Shown piece by piece: positions 44,901 through 53,502 of a DNA stretch of 64,000 nt. The DNA comes from Actinomyces sp. S6-Spd3 (GTDB taxonomy: Bacteria > Actinomycetota > Actinomycetes > Actinomycetales > Actinomycetaceae). The DNA lies in assembly GCF_000758755.1 (NCBI RefSeq), contig NZ_JRMV01000281.1, positions 109,981 through 173,980 on the forward strand, given 5' to 3'. The notes under the pieces are model-generated. The model was not told where the DNA came from. It ran no database searches and saw nothing but the letters and a program-made list of their open reading frames with translations. A program made the position numbers and the translations under genes. The first letter of the stretch is position 1, and every line of letters starts with the position of its first letter.

Positions 44901-46028
44901 ATGACGAAGATCGTCAATTCGTGGAACGATTTCGATCCGCTGAAGCATGTTATCGTTGGTCGCGCGGACTTCTCCGTAATTCCGCCCGAAGAGCCCGCAA
45001 CCTCCGAAAAGGTTCCGGTTGACTCCGAGATGCGCGGCATGTGGGGACCCCGTCCCACCGCCACCGTTGAAGCAGCTAACGAGCAGCTCGACAACTACGT
45101 CAAGATCCTCGAAGGCCTCGGCGTCAAGGTTGACCGCCCGACTCCTCTGCAGTGGAACCAGGAGATCAAGACTCCCGACTTCCGCACCGAGTCCGGCATG
45201 ACCCAGATGCCTCCTCGTGACATCCTGCTCACGATGGGCAACGAGATCCTTTCTTCAGCAAACTCCTTCCGCTGCCGCTACTTCGAGTACCTGGCCTACT
45301 GGCCGCTCATGAACGAGTACTTCGAGCAGGACCCCGAGTTCCTCTGGACCCAGGCTCCCCGTCCTCGTCTGACCGACAAGTCCTACAAGCACAACTACTA
45401 CGATGAGCGGATCTCCCTCGAGGAGCGCCTCGAGCGCACCGCAGCCAAGGACTTCGTGACCACTGAAGTTGAGCCCATGTGGGACGCAGCTGACGTCATG
45501 CGCGTCGGCAAGGACCTCTTCATCCAGCACGGCCTCACCACCAACCGTAAGGCCATGGAGTGGTTCAAGCGCTACTACCCCGATTTCCGCGTTCACGCTG
45601 TGAACTTCCCCGGTGATCCCTACCCGATCCACATCGACGCGACCTTCGTGCCGCTGCGTCCGGGCCTGATCATCAACAACCCCCACCGTCGTCTGCCCGA
45701 AGAGCAGCGCAAGATCTTCGAAGCCAACGATTGGCAGATCGTTGACGCCGCAGATCCGGCACACACCACCCCGCCGCCGCTGTGCTACTCCTCGGTGTGG
45801 TTGTCCATGAACTGCTTGGTCATCGACCACAAGACCGTCTGTGTTGAGGCCTCTGAGGTCCACCAGCTGGAGCAGATGGACAAGCTGGGCATGAACGTCA
45901 TCCCCGTCCCCTTCCGCGATGCTTACGCATTCGGCGGCGGCCTGCACTGCGCGACCGCTGACGTTTACCGTGAAGGCGGCTGCGAGGATTACTTCCCCAA
46001 CCAGGTCGACGATCCCACGCTGGTCTGA
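44901..46028 (+). CDS. Amidinotransferase of the glycine amidinotransferase (AGAT) family
   Basis: 375 residues, collinear with vertebrate AGAT: TPDFRTESG, PPRDILLTMGNEI, DFVTTEVEP, then the catalytic triad D195 (WDAADV), H244 (IHIDATF, with D246) and C350 (GGGLHCATADV). Family enzymes move the amidino group of arginine to an amine: glycine (giving guanidinoacetate), lysine, or an inosamine in streptomycin synthesis, releasing ornithine. Which acceptor is used here is unknown. ACAAGGGAGTG precedes the ATG. Its position just after arcABC links it to arginine use, and its ornithine product could enter the same pool. Confidence 0.9.
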   Translation: MTKIVNSWNDFDPLKHVIVGRADFSVIPPEEPATSEKVPVDSEMRGMWGPRPTATVEAANEQLDNYVKILEGLGVKVDRPTPLQWNQEIKTPDFRTESGMTQMPPRDILLTMGNEILSSANSFRCRYFEYLAYWPLMNEYFEQDPEFLWTQAPRPRLTDKSYKHNYYDERISLEERLERTAAKDFVTTEVEPMWDAADVMRVGKDLFIQHGLTTNRKAMEWFKRYYPDFRVHAVNFPGDPYPIHIDATFVPLRPGLIINNPHRRLPEEQRKIFEANDWQIVDAADPAHTTPPPLCYSSVWLSMNCLVIDHKTVCVEASEVHQLEQMDKLGMNVIPVPFRDAYAFGGGLHCATADVYREGGCEDYFPNQVDDPTLV

Positions 46029-46040
46029 CGATCTAAAGGC

Positions 46041-46082
46041 TAGGCCCCCCCGATTCCTCCAATTCTGTATCGGGGGGGCCTA
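46041..46082 (+). terminator. Hairpin after the amidinotransferase gene
   Basis: TAGGCCCCCCCGAT and ATCGGGGGGGCCTA form a perfect 14-bp stem with a 14-nt loop. There is no T-run after it. Confidence 0.6.
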
Positions 46083-46103
46083 ACCCCTATCTGCACAAGA
46101 ATT

Positions 46104-46235
46104 CCCCGGTGGTGAAATGTCGTGACTATCCGGGGGAGTAACGGGGACGTGGTTGCCCAATCGGGAACGCTAATCGAGCTTGTTGTTCCCCTTAGCCCGC
46201 GGACCTGGTTCTGCTGAAGCATTAACACTTCCAGG
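46104..46235 (+). other. Leader region with short stems before the DMT transporter gene
   Basis: Visible stems are CCCCGG (46104-46109)/CCGGGG (46130-46135), GGGAAC (46163-46168)/GTTCCC (46185-46190) and CCTGG (46204-46208)/CCAGG (46231-46235). Each is short, so this may be ordinary leader sequence. The ribosome binding site GAAAGGACG follows directly. Confidence 0.3.
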
Positions 46236-46252
46236 TTTTAGAAAGGACGAAG

Positions 46253-47269
46253 ATGTCCACACAATCTAGCTACAAAATGAACGACAAGCTCGGTGTCATC
46301 GCGATCCTCATTGCTGCTACCGGTATGGCAATGGTTGGTACCTTCTCTCGCGGTGCCACCAAGGGGCTCCTTCCCGAAGACAAGGCAGTTATTGGTTCGT
46401 TCCTCTCATGTGGTCGTATGACCACCGCGATGTTCGGCTTCCTGATCATCGCGATTATCCAAGGAAAGTTCCACGATCTGTGGAAGGCTAAGGTTTCCTT
46501 CTCGGTCATCATGGGTGGCGTGAGTATTGGCCTGTCCCTTGGCTTCTACATTTCGTCGACGCTGATGACGTCGATTGCAAACGCAGTCTTCTTAATCTAC
46601 ACCGGCCCGCTCTTCTGTACGATCTTGGCTCGAATCTTCCGTAAAGAGCACATCAGCCTTATGGCCGGCGCATTCCTGGCGATGGTCTTCATCGGCATGC
46701 TCTTGACGATTGGCGTCATCGATTGGACTGACGGCCACCTGAAGTTTGGTCTTGACCTTTCGGGTGCAACTGCTGAATACCCGCAAAAGCCTCTTGGTGA
46801 CCTCTTCGGCTTCTTGTCCGGTGTCTTCTACGGTCTGTCGATGTTCTTCTACGGCTACCGCCGCGATATGGACTCCACCGTTCGTGGATTCTGGAACTTT
46901 GTCTTCGCAGCCAGCGCTGCACTCGTCATGAGCATCATTCTGCGCCCCTGGCACGGCGTTGCCTCCTTCACCGCTTCGAACTGGAGGTGGGCCGTTGTTC
47001 TCTTCATCGTCTGTGGTTTGATCGCCCTTGGTTCACTTGTTATCGCTGGCCGTAACCTTGTCGCTGTGAAGATCTCGACGATCTCCTACTGGGAATGCCC
47101 GGTTGCAATTGCCCTTGGCATCTTCGTTTGGGGCGAAAGCATGACCGTTACGGGTGCAATCGGTGGTCTGCTGATCATCATCGGCGGCATCGGCCCGATC
47201 TTGTTCAAGGATAAGACCGCGGCTCCCGTAGAGGAGGGGGATGCACTTCAGGAGGTCGAGGCACGATGA
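46253..47269 (+). CDS. EamA/DMT-superfamily transporter
   Basis: 338 residues with about ten membrane segments in two halves, the drug/metabolite transporter pattern. Examples are GVIAILIAATGMAMVGTFSRG at the start and TISYWECPVAIALGIFVWGES near the end. Members mostly export small metabolites or amino acids. A longer loop than usual (about residues 160-195) separates the halves. It overlaps the next transporter gene by 4 nt (ATGA), so the two are made together. Given the amidinotransferase upstream, export of a guanidino compound or ornithine is a possible role; this is inference. Confidence 0.82.
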   Translation: MSTQSSYKMNDKLGVIAILIAATGMAMVGTFSRGATKGLLPEDKAVIGSFLSCGRMTTAMFGFLIIAIIQGKFHDLWKAKVSFSVIMGGVSIGLSLGFYISSTLMTSIANAVFLIYTGPLFCTILARIFRKEHISLMAGAFLAMVFIGMLLTIGVIDWTDGHLKFGLDLSGATAEYPQKPLGDLFGFLSGVFYGLSMFFYGYRRDMDSTVRGFWNFVFAASAALVMSIILRPWHGVASFTASNWRWAVVLFIVCGLIALGSLVIAGRNLVAVKISTISYWECPVAIALGIFVWGESMTVTGAIGGLLIIIGGIGPILFKDKTAAPVEEGDALQEVEAR

Positions 47270-48654
47270 GTGGTCAAGCACAGTCTGATAGTGGTAGCGA
47301 ACACCACACACTCCTCCATCACGAGATGAGCGCCGAAGAACACGAGAAGCTTAAGACTCTCAGACGCGCTGCCGGCGCTTCGTTCATCGGTAATTTTATT
47401 GAGTGGTTTGACTACGCCTCGTATGGCTACCTGGCAGCTGTCATCGGCATCGTCTTTATCCCATCCGAGGATAAGAACATCCAGCTGATTTCAGCATTCG
47501 CAATCTTCGCAATGTCCTTCATCCTGCGTCCCGTTGGTGGTCTCATCTGGGGAATTTGGGGTGACAAATATGGTCGTCGATCGGCCCTTTCCTGGTCGAT
47601 CCTCATCATGTCGGGCTCGACATTCCTGATTGCGTTCCTGCCAGGACATAAGACAATCGGTCTGGCTTCGGCCATCTGCCTCCTCGTCCTGCGTATGATC
47701 CAGGGCTTCTCGGCCTCGGGCGAATACGCTGGAGCGGGAACATTCCTCGCAGAATATGCGCCGCCGAAGAAGCGCGGTATGTACACTGCACTGGTTCCCG
47801 CATCGACTGCAGTTGGTTTGCTGGCCGCGTCGTTCTTGACCGCTTGCCTCTTCCACTTCCTCTCGGATGCACAGATCGAATCGTGGGGATGGAGAATTCC
47901 GTTCCTGCTCGCAGGTCCCCTTGGAATGATCGGTCGCTACATCCGTCTCCACTTGGAAGACTCGCCAACCTACATCGCGATGAAGGAAGCGATCAGTGGT
48001 GGACAGAAGCAGAGCGTTCCAATGTCGAAGGTCCTCAGGGACCACACCCGTACGATTTGCGTCTCCTTCGGCGTAGCATCGCTGAATGCAGTCGCCTTCT
48101 ACCTGTTGCTGAGCTACATGCCGACCTATGTTGAGCAGGAACTTGGCTTCTCGTCAGATTTGGCGACGGCACTGTCGACCGCACCGCTGATTGTCTACAT
48201 CGGCTCGATCATGGTGATGGGACACCTGTCAGATACTCATGGACGGCGCAAGATGCTACTAATTGCATCAGTTGCCTTCATCGTCCTGACAGTTCCGATC
48301 TTCATGCTCATGGGAACTCGTAACGTCTGGGTCGTCCTGCTGTGTGAAATTGCATTTGCAATCATGCTGACGATCAACGACGGTACACTGGCGACCTTCC
48401 TCGCTGAGTCCTTCCCGACCGAGGTCCGCTACACCGGATTCGCGTTGTCCTTCAATACGGCTAATGCGCTTCTTGGCGGAACCGCTCCGACAATCGCCAC
48501 GGCACTGATCCAGTACACGGGTTCGTCCCTGGCACCGGCCTACTACCTGGCGTTCATTGCGTTCCTGGCGCTCACTGCCATGCTTGCGATTCCACAGCAC
48601 GCGACAAGTGCTCTCGATCGCGAGCAAGCGGAAAGCGCCCAGTCTCAGGGGTAA
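47266..48654 (+). CDS. MFS transporter, metabolite:H+ symporter (MHS/ProP-like) family
   Basis: 462 residues. The MHS signature features are present: SFIGNFIEWFDYASYGYLA near residue 39, GDKYGRRSALSWSI (loop 2-3 motif), RMIQGFSASGEYAGAG and GHLSDTHGRRKMLL. About 12 membrane segments. Relatives take up proline, betaine, ectoine, citrate or other zwitterions with protons. The N-terminus has a His/Glu-rich polar tail of ~35 residues. It is translationally coupled to the DMT gene. A terminator follows. Confidence 0.88.
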   Translation: MSGQAQSDSGSEHHTLLHHEMSAEEHEKLKTLRRAAGASFIGNFIEWFDYASYGYLAAVIGIVFIPSEDKNIQLISAFAIFAMSFILRPVGGLIWGIWGDKYGRRSALSWSILIMSGSTFLIAFLPGHKTIGLASAICLLVLRMIQGFSASGEYAGAGTFLAEYAPPKKRGMYTALVPASTAVGLLAASFLTACLFHFLSDAQIESWGWRIPFLLAGPLGMIGRYIRLHLEDSPTYIAMKEAISGGQKQSVPMSKVLRDHTRTICVSFGVASLNAVAFYLLLSYMPTYVEQELGFSSDLATALSTAPLIVYIGSIMVMGHLSDTHGRRKMLLIASVAFIVLTVPIFMLMGTRNVWVVLLCEIAFAIMLTINDGTLATFLAESFPTEVRYTGFALSFNTANALLGGTAPTIATALIQYTGSSLAPAYYLAFIAFLALTAMLAIPQHATSALDREQAESAQSQG

Positions 48655-48664
48655 CAGGAAAATA

Positions 48665-48717
48665 GAACTCGGAACCTTTGCACGGTGTTGCGACGGCTAA
48701 GGTTCCGAGTTCTTTTT
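48665..48717 (+). terminator. Intrinsic terminator after the MHS transporter
   Basis: GAACTCGGAACCTT (48665-48678) pairs with AAGGTTCCGAGTTC (48699-48712), followed by TTTTT. Confidence 0.9.
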
Positions 48718-48829
48718 CTCACCTATTTCAATCAGCAAAAGACATAGGTGGGGGATAGTATGACCGTTAAGCGCATAACCCTGAATAAATGAGATTTTTT
48801 AGGACGCTCGTACTAGAAAGGGGACCCAG

Positions 48830-49432
48830 ATGTCTGCTGGCGCAATCTCGCACACTGCAAGTACGCGAAAAGGCTTCGATAAGCGCCAGCTGATCATTGA
48901 CGCTGCTGCCACCTTGCTCCGTGAAGGTGGACCCGAAGCGGTTTCACACCGTTCCGTTGCGCGGCTTGCCGGGTGCTCTTTATCCGCAACAACATACTAT
49001 TTTGACGGCCTTGAGGATCTTCTTCACCAAGCGGGCCTGGCTAACATGAGCCGTTGGTCTGAGCGTGCCGAACGCGCTGCTTTCAGAGCTCGCAAGCTCA
49101 AGAGTGACGCTTCGGTAAAAGAAAGGATTGATTTGATCCTTTCTGCGACACTTCCTGATGATGAAAATCTTAAGGGGCACTATGAGCAGCTTGTCTCCGC
49201 GGGTGGGGCGGCGCTTGTGGCCAGTGCATATCAATTCGGTCGTGTTCGACTCAATATTGCGGTAACAACTGTTTTGTCGGCGGTCGGGGTTGACCTTCCG
49301 GCTGAAGTCGTTATTGCGCTTGTTGATGGTGCGGCCGTATCTGCGCTTTCTGAAGGTCGTGATGTTCGCGCCACCGCCTTTGAGCTTCTTGATAGCGCAC
49401 TACATAAATATTGGAAAATAGGCATAGTTTAA
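48830..49432 (+). CDS. TetR-family transcriptional regulator
   Basis: 200 residues with an N-terminal helix-turn-helix: LIIDAAATLLREGGPEAVS, then SVARLAGCSLSATTYYFDG, the TetR recognition helix with its closing YYF. The C-terminal ligand domain is not recognisable. AAAGGGGA lies before the ATG. It sits between the transporter pair and the LysP-like permease gene, whose control region holds a partial match to sequence upstream of this gene (CTCGTACTA versus CTCGTACCA), so it may control the permease and itself. Confidence 0.85.
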   Translation: MSAGAISHTASTRKGFDKRQLIIDAAATLLREGGPEAVSHRSVARLAGCSLSATTYYFDGLEDLLHQAGLANMSRWSERAERAAFRARKLKSDASVKERIDLILSATLPDDENLKGHYEQLVSAGGAALVASAYQFGRVRLNIAVTTVLSAVGVDLPAEVVIALVDGAAVSALSEGRDVRATAFELLDSALHKYWKIGIV

Positions 49433-49588
49433 GCGCGTGAATCTGCCCAAGCGGTGAGTGCTTCCCGCAAACTTTGCCCGCTTGTCCAATTAATGGGATC
49501 GTAAAAAGAAAGAAAAGTCCGCAATCTTGCCATTTCTGCTGCAAAATTTCTGCGATTGCGCTGGGAATGAATAGTATTGGCGATGCAT

Positions 49589-49608
49589 AGTAGTACACTC
49601 GTACCACT
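49589..49608. promoter_or_regulatory. Inverted repeat upstream of the LysP-like gene
   Basis: AGTAGTAC-ACTC-GTACCACT has 8-bp arms with one mismatch, 47 nt before the start codon. The right half with its flank (CTCGTACCA) is nearly repeated as CTCGTACTA upstream of the TetR gene. A TetR operator is the simplest reading. Confidence 0.45.
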
Positions 49609-49612
49609 AACT

Positions 49613-49626
49613 TGAGCCTTGGCTCA
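49613..49626. promoter_or_regulatory. TGAGCC-TT-GGCTCA palindrome
   Basis: Six-base arms and a two-base centre, directly after the preceding inverted repeat. It could be a second operator or a small 5' leader hairpin. Confidence 0.35.
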
Positions 49627-49655
49627 GGTCACAAAAGATTCGTAGGAGAATCATT

Positions 49656-51215
49656 ATGTTCTGGTCGCAACCTCAAATAAAAGAAGATTCTGCAGGCCTC
49701 GATGCGCAGCAATGCGGCGGTTGCGGGAAGGTCGCTGAGCGCACAGATCTCAAGCGTGGTCTGAGCGGTCGACACATGCAGATGATCGCCATCGGCGGTG
49801 CGATCGGAACCGGTCTCTTCGTCGCCTCGGGCGCTACGGTTTCAACGGCCGGTCCGGGGGGTGCGCTCGTCGCCTACACGGCGATCGGCCTCATGGTACT
49901 TCTCCTGATGCAGTCGCTCGGTGAAATGAGCGCACACATGCCGGTTGTTGGCAACTTCCAAACCTATGCCGCGCGCTTCATTAGCCCTTCCTTTGGCTTC
50001 GCGATGGGGTGGAACTACTGGTTTAACTGGGCCGTAACGGTCTCAGCTGACCTTGTCGCCTCGGGAATCGTCATGTCCTACTGGTTCCCGGACGTTCCGG
50101 GGTGGATGTGGGCAGCGGGATTCCTTGTCCTTCTCACCGTTTTGAACGCGCTCAGTGCGCGGGTTTATGGCGAAGCCGAGTTCTGGCTGGCAACCATTAA
50201 GGTCGTGACCATCATCGTCTTCCTGGTCTCCGGTGTTGCCATGATCTTCGGCATTCTGGGCAACGGCTCGCCTGGCTTTGCGAACTGGCGCATTGAAGAC
50301 GCGCCCTTCCACGGCGGATTCTTGCCGATCGTCACGATCTTCATGATCGCCGGCTTCTCATTCCAAGGAACCGAGCTTGTCGGCGTCGCTGCAGCAGAAT
50401 CGGGCAATCCTCACCGTGATGTGCCTCGCGCCATTAAGTCGGTCTTCTGGCGCATCATGTTCTTCTACATTGGTGCTATCGCCATCATCGGCACGCTGAT
50501 TCCGTTCACTGACCCGAATCTGTTGCGCAGCAGTGAATCAGATATCGCGTACTCGCCTTTCACCTTGGTCTTCGATCGTTTGGGCATTGCAGCGGCTGCG
50601 GCCGTGATGAACGCGGTTATTTTGACGTCGATTCTTTCGGCGGGTAACTCGGGGCTCTATGCTTCTTCGCGAATGCTGCACTCGATGGCTCTCATTGGCC
50701 AGGCTCCCCGCGTTTTTTGTCACGTGACGAAGAGGGGAGTCCCGCTCAATGCGATGCTCGCTACTGCCGCTGTTTCGGCTCTTGGTTTCTGCACGGCGCT
50801 GGTTGGCGAGGGAACGGCATACACCTGGTTGGTGAGTATCGTCGGTGTCTCGGGAATCTTTATGTGGCTAGGTATTGCGGCGTGCCATATTCGTTTCCGT
50901 CGTGCCTACCTGCTCCAGGGGTACAAGCTTGAGGACCTGCCGTATCGCGCGCCATTCTTCCCCTTCGGACCGATTTTGGCTTTCGGTATGTGCCTAATCG
51001 TTTTGCTTGGCCAGAACTATGAGGCGATCTTCCTTGGCCAGCTGTGGGAGATTATCTCGGCATACATTGGTGTTCCGCTCTTCTTGGGAGTCTGGCTGGG
51101 ATATCACCTCATCAAGAAGGACCGCATGACTCCGCTTGCTGAACTTGATGTTCGCGGAGTAACTCGCGAGCAGATCGAAGAGGATATCGAGCGCACCAAG
51201 CACTACGATGACTGA
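49656..51215 (+). CDS. Amino acid permease, APC superfamily (LysP-like)
   Basis: 519 residues, about 12 membrane segments. The AAT-family opening is LKRGLSGRHMQMIAIGGAIGTG in residues ~32-53, followed by GEMSAHMPVVGNF, SFQGTELVGVAAAES and NPHRDVPRAIKSVFWRI. These match lysine-specific and other basic amino acid permeases most closely, so lysine or arginine uptake is likely. TAGGAG lies upstream of the ATG. The N-terminal tail has a CGGCG Cys pair, unusual for the family. It is a single gene after the TetR regulator. Confidence 0.88.
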   Translation: MFWSQPQIKEDSAGLDAQQCGGCGKVAERTDLKRGLSGRHMQMIAIGGAIGTGLFVASGATVSTAGPGGALVAYTAIGLMVLLLMQSLGEMSAHMPVVGNFQTYAARFISPSFGFAMGWNYWFNWAVTVSADLVASGIVMSYWFPDVPGWMWAAGFLVLLTVLNALSARVYGEAEFWLATIKVVTIIVFLVSGVAMIFGILGNGSPGFANWRIEDAPFHGGFLPIVTIFMIAGFSFQGTELVGVAAAESGNPHRDVPRAIKSVFWRIMFFYIGAIAIIGTLIPFTDPNLLRSSESDIAYSPFTLVFDRLGIAAAAAVMNAVILTSILSAGNSGLYASSRMLHSMALIGQAPRVFCHVTKRGVPLNAMLATAAVSALGFCTALVGEGTAYTWLVSIVGVSGIFMWLGIAACHIRFRRAYLLQGYKLEDLPYRAPFFPFGPILAFGMCLIVLLGQNYEAIFLGQLWEIISAYIGVPLFLGVWLGYHLIKKDRMTPLAELDVRGVTREQIEEDIERTKHYDD

Positions 51216-51228
51216 TTCGATACAAACT

Positions 51229-51274
51229 AGCGCCGAGGTCTGAAATCCATGTGGGGTTTCGAGGCCTCGGCGCT
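51229..51274 (+). terminator. Hairpin after the LysP-like gene
   Basis: AGCGCCGAGG (51229-51238) pairs with CCTCGGCGCT (51265-51274). Weak T content follows. Confidence 0.55.
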
Positions 51275-51346
51275 CGCGTTTATTCAGTATTCCGCGGCCG
51301 CTAGCTTCTGTGCGTGAATTGATTGCCGAGGCCGGGGTGCGTGAGG

Positions 51347-52444
51347 TCAGCGGCCACCTTCACTCCAGCGTCCGTTCGGGTTGCCGTTAGACCACTGACC
51401 GTCCTTATAGATTTCCTTGCCGCTATTGTCGTGGCAGGTGGTAGAACCGTTGGTTTTGAGAGTGCAGTTGTAGCCGAGGCTGGGGTCTGATTCTTCGGTG
51501 TATGTCCAATACGATTCTCCGGTGGAGCCGCCCTGAGAACCACCAGCGGAACCGGCTGACTGTGAGGCGGAGCCGCCACCGTTAGAACGTGAATGGGAAG
51601 AGGAAGCGCCGGTCGAGCGAGAAGCCCCAACGCTGGACGAAGCAGCAGAGGACTGCTCGGCTTCCCATTGGCCTCGTGAATCACGAACCTGATTCGACTT
51701 CTCGTTCAAAGCGCTCACAGCATCGGTGAGCTTCTTTTCCTCATCGACGTTCCACTTGCGGTCATCGCCCACGTGCGAGCGATTCTTTACCGCTTCGCGT
51801 GCTTCGTCAATAGTTTTAGCGGTGTCGTCGATGGTGGACTGTAAGCCGTCGCGGGTCGCATTGTCCTTGACTTTCCCATCGGTTTCACCCATAAGATTCT
51901 TCGCGTCATTCACGGCTTGATCTGCCTTGTTGGCAGCCTCATCAAGCTTCTTAACGGTCAGATCGTCGAGCTCACCCGCAATGGGGGCTAGAGCAGCGTT
52001 GAGCTTGTTGGTCGAGGTCTTAGCCTGATCGAGGACCTTCTTCAGCGACTCAATCTTCCCCTTGCTGGCCTTCGTATTGTTGGGAGCCTCAGTCAGAGCG
52101 GTAACAGTCGCGTCCGAATCAGCGTAAGTAGCTTTAAGTGCGGTTACGTTCTCGGAAGCGAGACCGTATTCGTCAGCCAAAGCGATGGAAGCCTGTGCAG
52201 AGGCGCGGGCAGTGGTGAAGTCGTTTTCTGCATCGACCAATTGAGCTTGAACATTCTTCACAGCCGCGGCAGTTGAATGCGCGGTAAAGGCATAAGCTCC
52301 GCTCGCCACAATCGCGATGACAATCACCCCGGAGAGTGCAAAGAATCCACGTCTCCGGTTGGGTGAGGTCGTTGCTTGCTGGTCAGGCGAGGGGGTGGGA
52401 ATGGAATCTGTTGAATCAAGTTCAGTGGAAGAAGTTGAGCGCAC
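51347..52444 (-). CDS. Membrane-anchored coiled-coil protein with a Ser/Gly linker
   Basis: 365 residues, GTG start. A cytoplasmic tail of ~33 residues precedes one membrane segment (FFALSGVIVIAIVASGAYAF, ~34-53). The next ~210 residues are Ala/Asp/Lys/Glu-rich and helix-prone with heptad-like spacing. A low-complexity Ser/Gly linker spans about 265-310, followed by a short C-terminal domain with two Cys (YNCTL and TTCHD) and repeated Gly/Asn/Trp. This suggests a stalk holding a small disulfide-linked head outside the cell. No family recognised. Confidence 0.65.
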   Translation of the reverse strand: MRSTSSTELDSTDSIPTPSPDQQATTSPNRRRGFFALSGVIVIAIVASGAYAFTAHSTAAAVKNVQAQLVDAENDFTTARASAQASIALADEYGLASENVTALKATYADSDATVTALTEAPNNTKASKGKIESLKKVLDQAKTSTNKLNAALAPIAGELDDLTVKKLDEAANKADQAVNDAKNLMGETDGKVKDNATRDGLQSTIDDTAKTIDEAREAVKNRSHVGDDRKWNVDEEKKLTDAVSALNEKSNQVRDSRGQWEAEQSSAASSSVGASRSTGASSSHSRSNGGGSASQSAGSAGGSQGGSTGESYWTYTEESDPSLGYNCTLKTNGSTTCHDNSGKEIYKDGQWSNGNPNGRWSEGGR

Positions 52445-52576
52445 GGGAGGGCATCCTTCAAATTGAAAACTGTATGTGTTGGGATATTTTCAGTGTATGC
52501 TCAGCAGTTTTTGATGTGGTGAACTTGTTGTGTGATTTCTTCCCCTTCTTGGAGTTCGAGGACTGAGGCGTCCACT

Positions 52577-52999
52577 CTATTTGTGATGGCGCGGCTTTGT
52601 GTGCTTTTGAGTTCTTCGTCCAGGAATGAATTTATCGAGAATCCAGATGATGCCGCTTTGGACGAAAGAAACCTCTGTCACGATGTAGGCAATGGTCGCA
52701 AGCGTGGGGAGAAAGAAGAATACGATAGCGACATTAGATACGCGAAAGGTGCACTCTGAGGCACAAAACAAGAGTGCTTTCGCGTGCGCTAACGAGTAGA
52801 TACTCAGTGCAGTGTAGGGGAGGAGTCCCCACTTATTGACAAGGTTCTGTTTCTTTTGATCGGAATAGTCTGTCTCTTTGAGAGCCCAAAAAATAAAGCG
52901 CTTGAATGCTGCAATGCCCAGAAAACCAATGAAAATCACCACGAGTACGATGCTTGAATCGTGGGATAAGGATGATGGCGAGAGAGCAAACGAATTCAT
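52577..52999 (-). CDS. Small integral membrane protein, unknown function
   Basis: 140 residues with three likely membrane segments (around 17-38, 62-80 and 88-115) and a basic C-terminal tail (GRRTQKHTKPRHHK). The DNA is more AT-rich than its neighbours. No ribosome binding site of note and no recognised family, so the coding call rests on length and hydrophobic pattern. Confidence 0.5.
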   Translation of the reverse strand: MNSFALSPSSLSHDSSIVLVVIFIGFLGIAAFKRFIFWALKETDYSDQKKQNLVNKWGLLPYTALSIYSLAHAKALLFCASECTFRVSNVAIVFFFLPTLATIAYIVTEVSFVQSGIIWILDKFIPGRRTQKHTKPRHHK

Positions 53000-53037
53000 G
53001 ATTCAAGCATAAGTCGCTGTCGCAGTATGGGGTTTTC

Positions 53038-53502
53038 CTAGTTCTCGTCTTGGGATGGGAGTGTTTGGCCGGGCGGTAGGTGTTTTTTGGCGTTGTCGAG
53101 CAGATTGGGGTCGGGGGTGAAGCAGAAAGTGATTGTTTCTGGTGAGTTGCCCCAGCGTGAAAGAGTGATGCCAATGAGCTCGAAGGTCCCAGTGCCGGGG
53201 ATTGTGACAGGCTCTCCTTCAATGAGGTCACCGTTATAACCAGGTAGTGGAGGATCGTATGCCCACCCGCCATCTAGAGTTGTTTTCATTCTGCCGTTTT
53301 CAATCCAGGCTCCTGAAAAGACAAAACTCGGATCGATGCTTCCTCGGACTGGGTGGAAGACGGCGTTGGAATGTACTGCTGCGGCTCGGCAGGGTTGTGA
53401 CATGGGTTCCTTCACTTCGTAATGCTGTGTGCATCCGCCAAGTAAAAGTGGAATTGTGAGAGTGCTGCTCAGAAGCAGGGCTGTTGGGTGTCTCTTGACC
53501 AT
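53038..53502 (-). CDS. Small lipoprotein, unknown function
   Basis: 154 residues from ATG 53502, with GGAG upstream. The signal peptide ends in LLLGGC (lipidated C24). The mature part has Cys at SQPCRA and FCFTPD, aromatic-rich strands and a GEPVTIPGTGTFEL segment. This looks like a beta-rich extracellular domain. Not recognised. It ends 38 nt before the next minus-strand gene. Confidence 0.65.
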   Translation of the reverse strand: MVKRHPTALLLSSTLTIPLLLGGCTQHYEVKEPMSQPCRAAAVHSNAVFHPVRGSIDPSFVFSGAWIENGRMKTTLDGGWAYDPPLPGYNGDLIEGEPVTIPGTGTFELIGITLSRWGNSPETITFCFTPDPNLLDNAKKHLPPGQTLPSQDEN

